Assembly (NCBI GenBank): GCA_013396655.1
Contig: WBMV01006287.1
Location: 1,107,801-1,171,800 of the forward strand
Length of the DNA: 64,000 nucleotides
Reading direction: 5' to 3'
DNA from: Campylorhamphus procurvoides
Taxonomy: Eukaryota > Chordata > Aves > Passeriformes > Dendrocolaptidae
Shown here: positions 24,602-37,539 of the stretch, piece by piece
How the letters are laid out: each line of letters opens with the position of its first letter
Position numbering within the stretch: the stretch's first letter is position 1
Made by a program: the position numbers and the translations under genes
Notes under the pieces: generated by a model
Database searches by the model: none
Told to the model about the DNA's origin: nothing
The model's input: only the letters and a program-made list of their open reading frames with translations

Positions 24602-24709
24602 GGTGTTATGTTATGTTTATGCTATGTTACATTATGTTATGGTTTATATTATGTTGTGTCATATTATATTGCATTACAATACATTATGTTACATTATGTT
24701 GTATTACTC
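24602..24709. repeat. Degenerate (TTATG)n / (TGTTA)n array
   Basis: About 105 bp made of diverged five-base units such as TTATG, TTACA and TTATA. Related TTATG units also appear on the far side of the CR1 fragment, around 24139-24150. Confidence 0.8.
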
Positions 24710-25181
24710 TGCTATTCCATCACTGTGATTAGTCGTAAGCTGGTCTTTAACTAAGAAAAATGAGTAATTCTTATGCTTTTATGTAAGTGGATATCTTAGC
24801 TCTACATTATGTCAGACTCTGAGAAATGGTATGTGGAACTGCACCCTCCACTTCCATAGTACAGAAATTGTTATGATTTCAAGAGCAACTTTTTTCTCAA
24901 GTTTTCAAGTTCATTTGAATGCCAGTAGTACCAACTCCTACTCTGCATTAGTCAGAAAAGAATCATGGATTATTTAAAATAATAATTGCAGTTTTACACC
25001 TCGGCCCCTCTCACTCAGTACCCAATTGTTTCTCTCCTTCAGAGAATATCAACATGTTGCTGATAATTTTTAAATTAAGAAACCCAACTGGGAGATCAGT
25101 TGGCTGATGCTCCTGCAGCACTCTCTCAATCTCTGCACCCTTTTGTTCTCAGGCATGTTCTTCTGACTCTCTTTCCCATTT

Positions 25182-25215
25182 AAAAAAAAAAAAAAAACAA
25201 ACATACAAAAAAAAA
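25182..25215 (+). repeat. A-rich low complexity
   Basis: An A16 run at 25182-25197 followed by CAAACATAC and a second A run. No recognisable retroposed body is attached upstream. Confidence 0.85.
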
Positions 25216-27106
25216 GGCAGTTTCAAAGAGGAAATGTACCTGAAAAGTTAAAAACAGAGTGCAAGAAAATACAACATTGAACATTTCCTTCATTGTTTTT
25301 CAAGTTAGCTGTGTTTTGTTTTCTTGATTTTGAATTTTCTTATACCCATCAGAAAGATTATCAGGGGAGTTTAGTTATCAGTAAAGCCTACCTGGACCAT
25401 TTTCAAAACAAAAATGTTCTGTTAGAGAATGTCAATTTTCAGGGATGAAAGACTGCAAAAACATCTATTTTGATGAAATTTTTGACCCTCATGAATTGTT
25501 CTCATAGAAAACAGCCTGAATGTAGTCTTCTGAGGCAACCCTCATGCATAGTTCAGAAATATAGGACTTTATCAGTATTTATAGTTTTCTATATTATTGG
25601 CTTAGATCCTTGAGTCTTATTAAGACAGAGGTTTTGTGAGATACATGACTTTTTTATGGAGGACCTTAAAATTCTGCCTTACTGTCAAGAACTCCTGTAC
25701 CACTTGTCTCTGGTTCATGAAACTGATTCAAGAAAACTATTGTAAGGCATTTTAGTGGACCAGCTAGAGTTAGTCATTTCTGTAGTCCTCAGTCATCAGG
25801 TCAATTTCCAGGTAGCAGTGCCCTGGAGCTGTATATCCAAGCCCTTGCAGCTATCTGATTGGAGACAAGAGTCTCCAAGTTCATGGAAAATACTGGTTTA
25901 GAAATATTGCTCAGTGGAATTTGGAGAAAGAAACTTTCATATTCCCTTTTCTATAAAGGCAAAGCTTTTAAAAATATCTTGGTGACATACACTCTGTCAA
26001 ATCATCTCTCTCTAATAATCAAGATCTTATCCAGGTTGAGAACGGAGGCTCACCAACCACAGCAACACACAACTTAATACAAACTGATTTACTGATTTGC
26101 TAGCTCTTTCTTCATTGTACCATGGTATGCAAAATTGATGAATTCAAGTAGCATCCTAGAAATGGTTATGAAGGAGTAAATGACTCATCTTCATGTTAAT
26201 ACACTAATTAGAAGCATTTGTCATGCCAGGGCGTTTTACTCAGGCCTCAGAGCTGAGATTACTTCAACAGAGAAGGTGGATGTAATGACCCTGTGCTACA
26301 AGGGGGATTACTTCAGTCACATCATCACTTCCAATCCTTGTGGATCCTTACTGCAGTTTTTAGATACTGTGGAAAGTGGGACTGTTTTGAAATCCTCGTA
26401 GCATCTTCTGTGCCTGCTCCTGACATGGGTCTCATTGCCACTTCCATCTGCAATATTGCTTTGTAAGCATAAAACAGGTGTTTCCCAGAATATTTTCTGT
26501 GTGAACTGGGAAGGCTTCTGGCACTTTGCCTTCTCTGTAGGCGTCTGCATGCAAGGTTGTGTCTATGTGCATTTCGCTTTTTGTCTTATATATTTCAATA
26601 CACTTGTTCTATTTCTGATCTATTTAGTCTTAATTCTATGCTAAGAATCTGTGTGCAGTGCAGGGTGTGGAGACCACTGGGATACAGTGCTCTCTAGCTG
26701 CTTCCTGCTGGATGTGCAGTCCCCAAAGCACAGGCAACAGAGCCTGAAGCAGTTACGATACATTGAAGCATCATGAACTGTGAAGATAAATGTATTCAAC
26801 ACTGTCATTATCCATATTAGTATGTAACCTTTCTGTCAGACATCATTAACAGAACTAAATCAGTGCTGTCTAGAAGCTTCCTTTAAAATAAACACAATAA
26901 TTGTACTGAGCACCCAGCTAATGTCACATCCATCTCCAGGTTTAAGAACCTTAACCTACTTTTACAGGTTTCTTTCCCTAATATACAAGTACTCAGTGAT
27001 CTTTAGAAATATGAAAACTAAAAGACTCTTTGTGGGAAAAAATCATCCAGAAGTGCCACAAATGTCATCGAATTGCATAATCATCAGACAGATCATAAAA
27101 AAAATA

Positions 27107-27157
27107 GTTACACAAATTAAGATGTTACACAAATTAAGATGTTACACACATTCAGAT
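27107..27157. repeat. 17-bp minisatellite, three copies
   Basis: The unit GTTACACAAATTAAGAT occurs at 27107-27123 and 27124-27140 without change. It occurs a third time at 27141-27157 with two substitutions. Confidence 0.95.
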
Positions 27158-27873
27158 ACACAAAATACATGAAGAGAATGGCCAGTTCCACATCACTGTT
27201 GTTAATCATGTAGTTGGGCTTCAAAGTCTTGAAATTAAATGTATGCTATTTAAGATTTGGCCAGAACTCGTAATCTTACATCTGATCTTCCATACATTAA
27301 ACATCTTGTGCATGTGAACTGTCCTCACATGTCTGGGAGAGACACCCTGAGACTGCAGTCCTTGTTTAAAAAGCATTAGAAATAATTGTCCTCCCTTTTG
27401 AGGGCAAGCTTGAAGGATCAGCACAACCTGGATCTCTGATTTTAAGATGTTAGAAGCTAAGAAGTGGCTGCGGCAAGTTCATCTGAGTCACACCCCCATG
27501 AAATCTGGAGAGGACCTCTGAGCAGTACTTGTTCAAATCACATGCATGGCAGGTCCAGTTTCTATCTGCCCTGAGCTGTTTTTAATATATCTCTGCATCT
27601 TGGCTATTGCCTGTTGTGAGGTTTCAAGCTGTTTGAGGGAAGAGGTACTGACTTTCCTCCCTCTAGCTAGTCTCTAGCAGCTAAAAACCGAATTATTTAT
27701 TTTAGATTACAAAGTAAGATTATTTAGTCTCTGCAAGTACAACAATTAATATCACATTAGATAAGTTTTGTGATAAAAGAGCAAGATTTCACAATACACT
27801 GGCTTCTCCAGGTGCTAGGTTGTTCCAACACAACAGCCACCACTTCACCCTGCAGAAGCTGAAATGTCTCAGT

Positions 27874-27926
27874 GGGTTATGCTAGTCCGAGCTGGTAACA
27901 GGCTCTGACTTGACCTGGCATAACCC
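27874..27926. repeat. Inverted repeat, 9-bp arms
   Basis: GGGTTATGC at 27874-27882 is the reverse complement of GCATAACCC at 27918-27926, with a 35-nt loop. Pairs this short are expected by chance in 64 kb, so this is recorded only as structure. Confidence 0.6.
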
Positions 27927-30900
27927 TGAGACCAGTGGCAAAATGTGAGTCGTGAGCTGAGCTAGTTTGCTCGAAGGCAGCAGGGAGCTGGAGCACCTGC
28001 CCAGTTCCCCATGTGGCAGTGACATAGGATGGGAGGCTTAGCTGCCAAAAAGTCCAGTCAGAAGTCCCTGGATGCCTCTCTGCCTGCCAAAATCTGCATC
28101 AGTATCTGTTGTGAGATGCCTCCCTGGGTCCAGTCTGGCTTTGTTGATCTGCCTGTGGTGTGAGCACAGTGAGCTCCCATCTGCCTGCACAGCCAGCTCA
28201 GGCAATCACTGTGTCCTTTCCACAGCCTCCACAGTCACTGTTTGTGCGTCTCTCATGGTTTCTGATGCCTTTGACCAAGGGAGGATAGTGCAGAGTATTG
28301 CAATGCAAGTTCTCACCAATGCACATGCAGAGCAAAGCCAGTCTGGCATTCAGCTGTTATTGTATGTCAGGGATTGCGTCAGTTCCTCTGCCACTGTATT
28401 TACCCCTAAATTCTCATGAAAACCTTATTTGTCCCCCTGTCCTCAGGGGAATATAGTAGGAATTTTTCTGGGTAGTATTTGATTTTATTGAGATACTTTC
28501 TTAATTGTGACCTTGTAACATCATCATTCAAGCCATAGCTATTCTATAATTCACTGTCATAGTGTACTGTTCCAGAAGTCTGTATAGCACTGGCAGTCTA
28601 CAGACTTTAGTGTGAATAAAAATACTGAATAGGTATGGAACAAGCACTAGTCCATGAAAGATCTCATTAGAAAGGTCTATTTTTGATGTGTCCTCACCAA
28701 TTAAACTCAAAATATGGAAGATTAGTCAGATTTTAACCTAGACAGATTGAGCTCCCTCAGTTTCAGTTATTGCCTGTTTAAAAAGCCCCAAAACATCACA
28801 GAACACAAAGTCTTGGGTGAATTTATACTTATTATCACATAAACTACATGAAAACTATTTTATTGACCAGATATATAATCATGCAAAAATAAATCAAGAA
28901 TTTTATACCTTCCACCTTTACATGGTCCTTAATTCTAGATTCTGATTTCCTACTTGCCAGAGTAGCTGTTTTCTTCAAACCTTGCTTCATGTTACTATAA
29001 CTGATCTACAGCCTTCTAGTTCAATCAAAGCCAAGTTTTTCAGCCTGTGTTTTAAACCTCTTTTGGAAATCCTCTGACAGTTTATTATCATTCAATAAAA
29101 ACAGTGATTATGATTTAGACAGATCTTTGCACAGTTCAGCTAGGAGTCTAGAGTTTTAGTTATTCATCCCATTTGTTGGAAATACGCAGCTTTAGCTGCT
29201 GTTATCTTTCGAGTTTCTTCATATTTTTTTTATAAATTGCAGACTAACTGTTTTGTAACTTGTTCTTGGCTCTATTTCAGGAATTGAAAGAAATTTCCCC
29301 TTATGTATTTCTCTCTTTTGTTTATAATTATGTAATTTTTTATATTCTATAAGCGAGAGTGAAATTCACCCTCTGATCAACAGAGAAAAACACTACACAG
29401 ATAATCACTAGCCAGAAATGATCTTTTTGAAAATAAAGACTGCTAGAGCTAATGGACATTGGCTTTTTCCCTGTCTCTTCACCCTCTGGTTTTGTAACCT
29501 TCAAGTGATATGAGATTTTAGAAAAATTTGGAAGGGGCTATGGATATAATTGAAATGCCTTGATTTTTATTTAATCTCACTTTCTAATTATTGAGATGGA
29601 CTGTGGCATGAAATAGGCATCTAGTTTGGATGGAAATCATCAGTACAAGTTCTCATGGGTGAAGGGGGAAGGATTAGGATGTACATGTAATAGAAATTAG
29701 TTTTGCAACTGGTATCTTCCTGGAAAAAATAAAGCAAACAAGGGCTCAGGCTCTGACCACAGGGGTTGAATACCCCAGCATATGAGCAGAAATAAATAAA
29801 AGAAATTGAAATTCTTGTAAGGGGTAAAAAAGGCTGGCTCATTTAGATGTATTGATCATTCAGGATTAATGGGGTTAAATAAGCTTAAATATGTCAGTTA
29901 TTAAGACTGGCAGGTAAGTGGCGAGTGTTGAGTAGAACTGTAGTATTTTTAAGATACTTTTTAAAACATAAATGTACATATCAGAGATCATTTTGTCATA
30001 ACAATCATGTAAATGCATTCTGTGAGAACTGGAAAGAATATCTTTTATGCCACAGTTGCTAAGAAGACATTACACTCCTCTGTATATTTGGTATTTCTCC
30101 TTGAGGCATTTCCAGATCTTTTGTTATTGCTTAGATGGTGTGCAAATCAGACACACACTCAAAACTTCACTTATGCTTTTAAACAACATGCAAATGCATA
30201 ATTATCCTATCAGGTAACTAACCTGTTTGGGCAATATAGTTTATACAAGTCATTATCACTCTAAATTCTGCACAAATTTTATGTAAATGTATAATAACTG
30301 TGGCAGGATGTAGTAGATAAGTATGGAGAGAGCAGAAAGGATCAGCCTGACCCTGAGTAGACAGAACTTTGAGGACTCTTAAACAGGAAGTGTCCGAACT
30401 GCAGAGCATCAGTCTACATGCATGCAAATCTCACATTAATCCAATAAATAACCTGATTTACTTTTAAAAGGTCTGTTAAAAGTGAAGAAGCAGTCATGGG
30501 TGACTATTGGTAACTATTTTGAGAATGAGCATCAGCTGTGATGTGTTGTGGGTAGTCCAAGAGCTTTTGTAACAGGGCTTTGCATTAAGAGAGAAATCAG
30601 TGTCGGAAAACAAAGCGGTGCTGCTTGTTTTGTCTTCAGCAGGCTGTTTCTGGCAGGAGGAACCTCACAAACAGTGTGGTTGTTCCAGCCTTTTTTTGAA
30701 GAATCACAGATACCTGTTTGGTTTTTAGAAATTTCCTTTTTCCTTTAACATTTGAAATGTTTTAGACAGATGAAGGCAAACCCCCCAAATCCTGCACTGC
30801 TCATTATTTTTTCCCAAAAGAAGTGCTATCAGAAAGTAAATGTACCAAAACATTTATTTGGTACATTGATTCAATGCACAAAAATACCTCACAAAGTCTG

Positions 30901-31007
30901 ACAAAAATACTTCATAAAAATGTTTGTTGTGATCACTAAAACATTAAAAGTTATTCAAATTGCAGTTCACAGGTAATTTTCAAAGAACACTTTTTCTTCC
31001 CTCACCT

Positions 31008-31023
31008 CCCCCCCCCCCCCCCC
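31008..31023. repeat. C16 homopolymer
   Basis: Uninterrupted run of 16 C, extended on the left by pyrimidines (CTCACCT). Fifteen bases later the assembly has a block of N. Confidence 0.9.
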
Positions 31024-31037
31024 ACACCACAAACATA

Positions 31038-31044
31038 NNNNNNN
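31038..31044. other. Assembly gap or ambiguous bases (7 N)
   Basis: Seven consecutive N, the only ambiguous bases in the window, just after a C16 run. This is probably a sequencing or consensus failure near the homopolymer. The true length of the gap is unknown. Confidence 0.97.
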
Positions 31045-31297
31045 CCCCAGATAGATCAAGAGTTTGAGAAAAAGCATTAAAATATCAAAAAATCCTCAGG
31101 TCACACTTTAAATTTTGTGTCACAAACATATGCCTTTGTCCATTTCTGCTGACAGTCTTTGGTAATAAAACTATTTTTACTCTCATGAATGTCCTTTAGC
31201 CAAATCTCTCCCTGCAAAGCACATCATCAGTGCTATACTTCCTAGATACTCTACAATGAAAGGTATTTACATATCTTAAAACTGAAGTGTTAGAAAA

Positions 31298-31320
31298 CAA
31301 AAAACAAACAAACAAACAAA
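31298..31320. repeat. (CAAA)n microsatellite
   Basis: A run of A-rich sequence ending in four or five CAAA units. Confidence 0.85.
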
Positions 31321-31839
31321 AGTAGTGCAATCAAATATTTCTTAATCCAGTTTCCAAAGAAAATACCATTTTGGCAGGGTGCAAAGGGTATTGCACTGTA
31401 TTTCCTCTGCACAATTTTGTGATAATATTACACAATCCTCACCAAGTTCATTTATTGCAGACAAGTGATCTGTGCTGGATTAGTTTTTCTCTTAAGTTTC
31501 ACAGTGTCAGAAATATCCATCCAATTGTAACAGCTTCTTTAGTGTAAGGGTAGTGGCATAAATCTAAGAACTCAAACTGAAAAGAACCTGCTCTCTTCCC
31601 AGACGAATGTAAACGTGTTTTGAATTGAAGCTGAACCAGCTGCAGAGCAAATAAGGTCTTTTTGTATGTTTTGAATCAATTAATATATCTAAATAATAGC
31701 TAGTAAGTTGTGTATGAGTTTGTTTTTTTTTCTTATAGATGTACATGTTTAAACACACATAATTTAAAACAGGGTAAAACACTGAAGATATAAGATTTTA
31801 TATGTTACTCTTGTGTATGTGCCATGGTGCAATGATCCA

Positions 31840-31900
31840 CATTGAAAATGAGGTAGATACTGAATAGTGGTCCTATTAAAAGATTTATCCCTTTTATAAA
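31840..31900. repeat. Dispersed 62-bp repeat, copy 1
   Basis: This 61-bp segment, starting CATTGAAAATGAGGTAG and ending TTTATCCCTTTTATAAA, recurs at 34655-34716 in the same orientation. The copies differ by four substitutions and one single-base indel. Similarity ends sharply on both sides. I do not recognise the family; it may be a fragment of an interspersed repeat or a local duplication. Confidence 0.88.
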
Positions 31901-34654
31901 GAAGCAGTGAAAAACTGCACATGCAGGCACTGTAAGCAGCATGGTCTCTGTAATGTGGAATTTTATGGTCTCCATAAGGACCTAGGAAGACCAAGCTACT
32001 AATCTGTCCCACAAGAAGCCAGAGACCTGTTTCCCACAAACTTAACCTATGTAAATAAATATATCTTGTTCAGGAAAGATGGGATAACAGAGGGTAAGAA
32101 AAAGAAAAATAGGCCATGTTTTATTTTATTCTTTCTGCTGCACTGCTTTTTCCATGCACTGAAAACTCCTGTCAGGCAGAAAGCATTCAAGTTGAAAACA
32201 GAAACCAGTCAACATCATCAGAGAGATTTTAATCAAGTCTGATGTGTTTTGATAGAGAAAAATAGTCTCTACCAAAATCTATCTCACAGGTAAAGAAATG
32301 CCTATACATCAGCTAAGACTGGACCAAGAATGAAGTTGGGAGGTTTTTGGATTACCCCTCAGCCGTCAGTACTCTTCTCTGATGAATTATAGAGTGAAGA
32401 AGGTAATTTGGACTAATTTGACTTTGTTCCTTCATTTCCTGCATGGGAGTGGTGATTTTTGAAGGATACCATGAGTGGAAGTTCACTTAAGGATAATAAG
32501 CATGAACCAAGAGTAGTAGTCATGCCACAATCAACATTGGTTGCTTTGGTACAACAGCAGCAGAGGAACTTTAAGAGAAATGAGGAGCCCACCAAGTCAC
32601 AGTCATGCAATTTGGTTTGTCTGATGCTGCACAGAGCGTGCGACCCTGCATGGTAACTCAGCCACCAAAAAATTTGGCTTGAAATCTTTTGGAGAACCTA
32701 AATACTGACAAGGAAACCACTACTAACAAGATTTTCTAAAGCAGACATACTTTGAACAGTACAGGTGCACCTTACACTAAATTATAAATTTTCCATTTTA
32801 CTAGTAGAATAAGGTTTAACATTGTTTTTATTTGCCTTTGCATGCAAAGAAGGGAAAGACAAGTAAAAACATACCCATTTTTTGCTTTATATGATAATAT
32901 AATTTCTGTCTAAGTTACAAATAAGTTATACAGTAGAAAATTATGATTTGAAAAGGAGTGGTTTGGGGCTGTTTTGATGAAACAAGGCAACATCAGTACA
33001 GAGATAATGATAGTAATTCTTTCATCTGTCTAGAAGTCACCATATTTTTATCAGATTTTATTCTGTGTTTACTTCCATGGTAGGAATGTAACTCTTTCTC
33101 TTCAGCTATGCCTGACTGTTGGACATTTTCTACTTTCTTACTGTTTTGACTGACAGGCGTTTTTTTAGGCCATTCTGAAGATGCTGAGAGTGAGTGACAA
33201 AATTGAACAAACTTTTGCAACAAACTTTTAAAACATAATAAAGGCACTCACTTCCATGGACTCTAAAGTACCTGGAATGAAATCAGCTTTTAAAAGGGCT
33301 TGATTTTATCTTTTTCCTTCAAATTAAAATGAAATCTATAACTCTCTCATACTGTCCCAGCTTTACCGAGCTTCTCACAGGGCATGATTCCCTTGCAAGC
33401 TAAAATCCAAATGGGCTTGTGTTTCACAAGTGTTACTTTCAGAATGCCAAAAACCACTCCACACCCAAACCTAAAACCTCAAATGACGAGGAATGCAAGT
33501 GCATTTTCAAGTATCGCACAGAACTGGGAAAACAGACTTGGTGAGAGGGTGTTAAAAGTGTTAATTAGTACTTCTAGGCTGTGATTAGGTCACCTGCCTC
33601 CTTTGTGGAACTATGCAGCTTCAGCAACACCTACAGTTTCACAGTGGGAATGGCAAGTATCAGGCAGAGAAAATCTGAGTGTGAATCAACCAGGAGTTCA
33701 GTTTTCTGGCAAAAAAATTAGAATACCTTGAGAGTTTAACAAATTTCCAGATCTTCAATATTAGTTTAGAAATGAGTTTAATGTGTATCAAACTTCATAT
33801 ATTACCTTAAATGGAAGTGCTTGACTGTCACAGAATCATTAGCTGTCAGAATAAAGTTCCATTTTGGCAGCACTGTCTCTGGCATTATACTTCTGTGTGG
33901 GATGGCTTATTATTTTACTTGTAGGAACAAAATATTTCATTAATTCATCACCCAACTAATACAAATACTGTAAGCAGTTTATTTCTATCATGGTTTTGTG
34001 GAGTTATTTGTGGAGAGCCTGCTCCCTTTTTATTTCTTAAATGCGTTTCTTCAGGAGCTGGGGAAAATGTGTGGACAAATTTGAGATAAAAAACAGGAGT
34101 GAATTGTAATAGTGGTGAATTCAGTACATAGATATTGATTTTAAATATGTCAGTCTAAAATATATGACTATCCCATGACTTTCTTAAATAATAAGTCATA
34201 ACTGTCACCAGATAATGTCAGTAGAAAAACTCAACACTTTCAGTGTCCTAAGTCAGAATGGTGTGTATTTCTGCTTCTTGACTATAGAATGCTCATTGAA
34301 TATTTTACCTGCAAATCAGCATATTGAATAAATTGCAGAAGTGCTACGGTGACGATTCATGAATAACTGTTTATGGTAAGTAAATGGAAATTACTTTCAT
34401 GCTGAATAAAATTATGGTTACAAGAAACAAGGTTTTAAAAGAATTTAAATTTTCTTCAGAAAATTCATATGAAGATCAGAATCCATTCAGCAGGAAAAAA
34501 ATGTAGTTTCCTTACTTGGTGGTTTATTAACTACAGGCTCTAGAAAAAGCCTGAAAAGAAAGTGTGTGAGAACTGGAATGATTTGTGAAAAATGTAAACT
34601 ATAGGTACACAGAATATAAACAAAACAGATTTTATTATTTATATTTTCCTCTGC

Positions 34655-34716
34655 CATTGAAAATGAGGTAGTTACTGAATTGTGCTCCTGTTAAAAGATT
34701 TATCCCTTTTATCAAA
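34655..34716. repeat. Dispersed 62-bp repeat, copy 2
   Basis: Second copy of the segment at 31840-31900, about 2.8 kb downstream in direct orientation, with roughly 92% identity. Its flanks do not match those of copy 1. Confidence 0.88.
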
Positions 34717-34791
34717 ATTGTTCTTCAGACCTTGTTCATCTTCCAATTTACATCTACAGAAGTCCTACAGAAGTGAGATTTTAGCATAAAC

Positions 34792-34804
34792 AAAAAAAAA
34801 AAAA
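34792..34804 (+). repeat. A13 homopolymer
   Basis: Uninterrupted run of 13 A, 75 bp downstream of the second 62-bp repeat copy. Confidence 0.85.
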
Positions 34805-37539
34805 GGAAGAAATTTCAGTCCAGCTGTGACTTCTAGCAAGATAAGAAGTATTCTATCATTTTCTACCAATTTGCAAAGATTATTTTCTGAGTATTTTCTA
34901 CAGAGCGTTGTGAGACAGTATCAAATAGCAAGTAAAGGAAGAAATCCAGCAGACATCACTTGTTTATTCCAAACCTGTTATCTCAAGAATGAAGCCTATT
35001 AGGTACTGAATTTGCAGATCTCGAGTCTGGAGCTTTCTGTGCTGGAGCAAATCTGTACTAAAACCTTTCTTATAAAGCAAATTATAACAATTCAAGGCTA
35101 ACATGGGGGAGGAAGGAATTATATCCAGTGCATGAAAGTGACATCCCATTTGCACATATACATATCTTTATAAACATCAGCCTTGGTTATCAGACACACA
35201 TTTGCATACATTGGTATTGGTTTTTTCTGTTCAAAGTACACTAATAGAGCCTTATAAATATATATGATCAATCTGAAATATAAAAATTTGCAGAATATCT
35301 ACAGATTTATAGATATGTGTGTGTATGGATTTATGAATAGCTGGTATTTAAATGTATGGTTGTATGAGTATGTTTTCTTGTGCTTATATATGATACATCT
35401 ATTACATATAGTTGATAGATAAGTGGTATTTAAATGGTAGGCATTTATGTTCACAGTAAATACACAGACATTACATACAGACATTTGGGTACATATGAGG
35501 CAGTTTGATAACTTCTGGAGAGAACCACACAGCTCTTAATAGCTGAGGTACAGCTCCATAATCTGTATTATTTTAAATTGCATCTATACCTTATTATATG
35601 CTGTATTGAATAGAGAACGACTGGTGTCAGATCTCAGACAGCTCTCTCAGTGTTTTGTCCTTGGCTTTTAGGCTTTGATTGATAAACTTAAGCATATAAA
35701 ATAAACAGCAAATGAGATCAAATATGTTATTCCAATTCACTCACAGTCACTCAACTGTGTATTTCTAATGGCTTTGCTTGCTGGTAAACTGTCATTTAGT
35801 TGCAGTAGTTTACAAGTGACTCACTCAAAGATGCCTGGATCCTGAAGACTGCCAGTTTCTACATCGGTGGTCTCTAAAAACTGTATTTCAGCCTATAAAA
35901 TATTCTTTAGATGGCAACAGAGGATCAAACTTAGCTTTCACAAATAATGGTATGAAAACCTGTCCAAGGTCTATGCTATACTAGTGAGATACTGATAAAA
36001 TTGCAAAGATTACTGCTATCACTAAGACAAGAATCTAAAATGAAAATTCAGCTCACTGCAGAACTACAAAGGATATAATTTTACAGTCTTATTCAGATGC
36101 TTTCTGTTAAAAAGAGTGAACTTAACAGGCATTTGTACTAATGCTACTTTATGTTTTATGAAGGTCAGAGGTCCTTAATCTAGGACTAAATGACATTTCC
36201 ACACATTTTAAGGTCCCTTTACAGATATGAGGAGTGGTTTAAGGAAGGTTTAATACAAATGAACAGTTGTCTCAGTACTTTTCCAGAATAGCCTGTCTGG
36301 CTCGTAGCTGTATTATTTATAAAAGGAATATCATTTTGCAAGAGCATTATATTAAATAGAAAAAAGCAGATGCAGAGAATAACATAAACTTTGATACTTT
36401 CCATTCTGCATTTATAAAATAATATTTTTATTTGCACAAAGTGTATTTTCTAGCTATAGAAAAATTGATCCAGTTCAAAGCACAGAAATCTTGCACAAAA
36501 TATGTGGAATAGAAGCATTTTCCTGAGTTTTATTTTCTGCTATAGATGATCTCGTTATTTTTCTAGCAATTGTATATGCTAATATTTAGCTGAACACACT
36601 AGACTTCGAAGGACTATTGACTTGCTAATCCAGGTCAGAAAGATAAATTACCTAGAAGAAAGAGAAATAATGCTGGGAGTACTTTTTTAGAGAATCATGA
36701 ACTATTTAAGGATATCACAGAGGCAACTGAGCACAGAAAATAAAAAAGAAAAAAAGTTTTGCCAGTATTACTTTGAAAAAATGTGAGCTTCTGACCCATT
36801 AAGAGTTTCTGTGTAAATATTTCTCTACCTCAAATAGGCTGCCAGAAAATTTCATATTTTTCAGCACATTCCGAAAGTGTTTGTGGCCAAAAAATGGTGA
36901 AGAAATAATTATTTCAGTAGTAGAATAGCATTAGTGGGCCTCTTTAGCTCCAGCAGACCAGTAGACCTTTGCTGTAACACTGCTTCTTCTCAGGTTCCTG
37001 TAGCTGTGGCATCCAGGGACATGCAAGCTGGCACAAGTTGAGACAGGAGGGGTTGCACTCCCCTGGTACATTTCTGAGAGACAATGAATTACACTAAAGC
37101 TCTGAGATCCACACCAGCCTTCAGAAGAAAAGGCATTTTTTTTTCACACTGTGCTAAGCCCCCACTGCATATCAGTTGTGTCTGTTTCCCATTTTGGACT
37201 TGCCCTCCCCCTGGATTGGCTGATGTCCATTGCCTGGTGCAGATAGGAAGCAGAAACCTCTCTCTGAAGCAGTCCTTGAGCCTGTTGACCTTTTACAGAA
37301 TGAAAATATTTTGGCCTCCATCTTCAGCTACAAGTCCAACATAGTGTCAAAGGCCATCACAGGAGGGGGACGGAAGGTCTTACTCACTGCTTGTCTTATG
37401 CCTGGATAGTTCTCAGTGATGCATAGGATACCTGGAATCTGAAGTCTGACTGAGAGGGTTTTTAAGCAACTGTAAGTAAGACAGATGTGTCCTTTCAGTT
37501 ATTAAATAGAGTTTATAACAAAGGTGGAAAACAACATTT

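Larger units (their letters stand above)
24710..31007. other. Unique non-coding DNA, no gene seen
   Basis: No gene is supported. The interval contains an A16 run at 25182-25197, a three-unit 17-bp minisatellite at 27107-27157, and a GC-richer island at about 27800-28400 that includes a 115-residue open frame (28072-28419) of unknown character. The rest is AT-rich single-copy-looking sequence. Confidence 0.55.
31045..37539. other. Unique non-coding DNA, no gene seen
   Basis: No supported gene. The interval contains a (CAAA)n run at 31298-31320, an A13 run at 34792-34804, two copies of a dispersed 62-bp repeat, and a TA/CA-rich low-complexity zone at about 35150-35480 where GGTATTTAAATG occurs twice. 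Confidence 0.55.

Noticed and set aside
33829..33860. CACAGAATCATTAG resembling the start of an antisense CR1 tail
   Set aside because: The match ends after about 14 bases. The expected TTGGAA..GACCT segment is absent.
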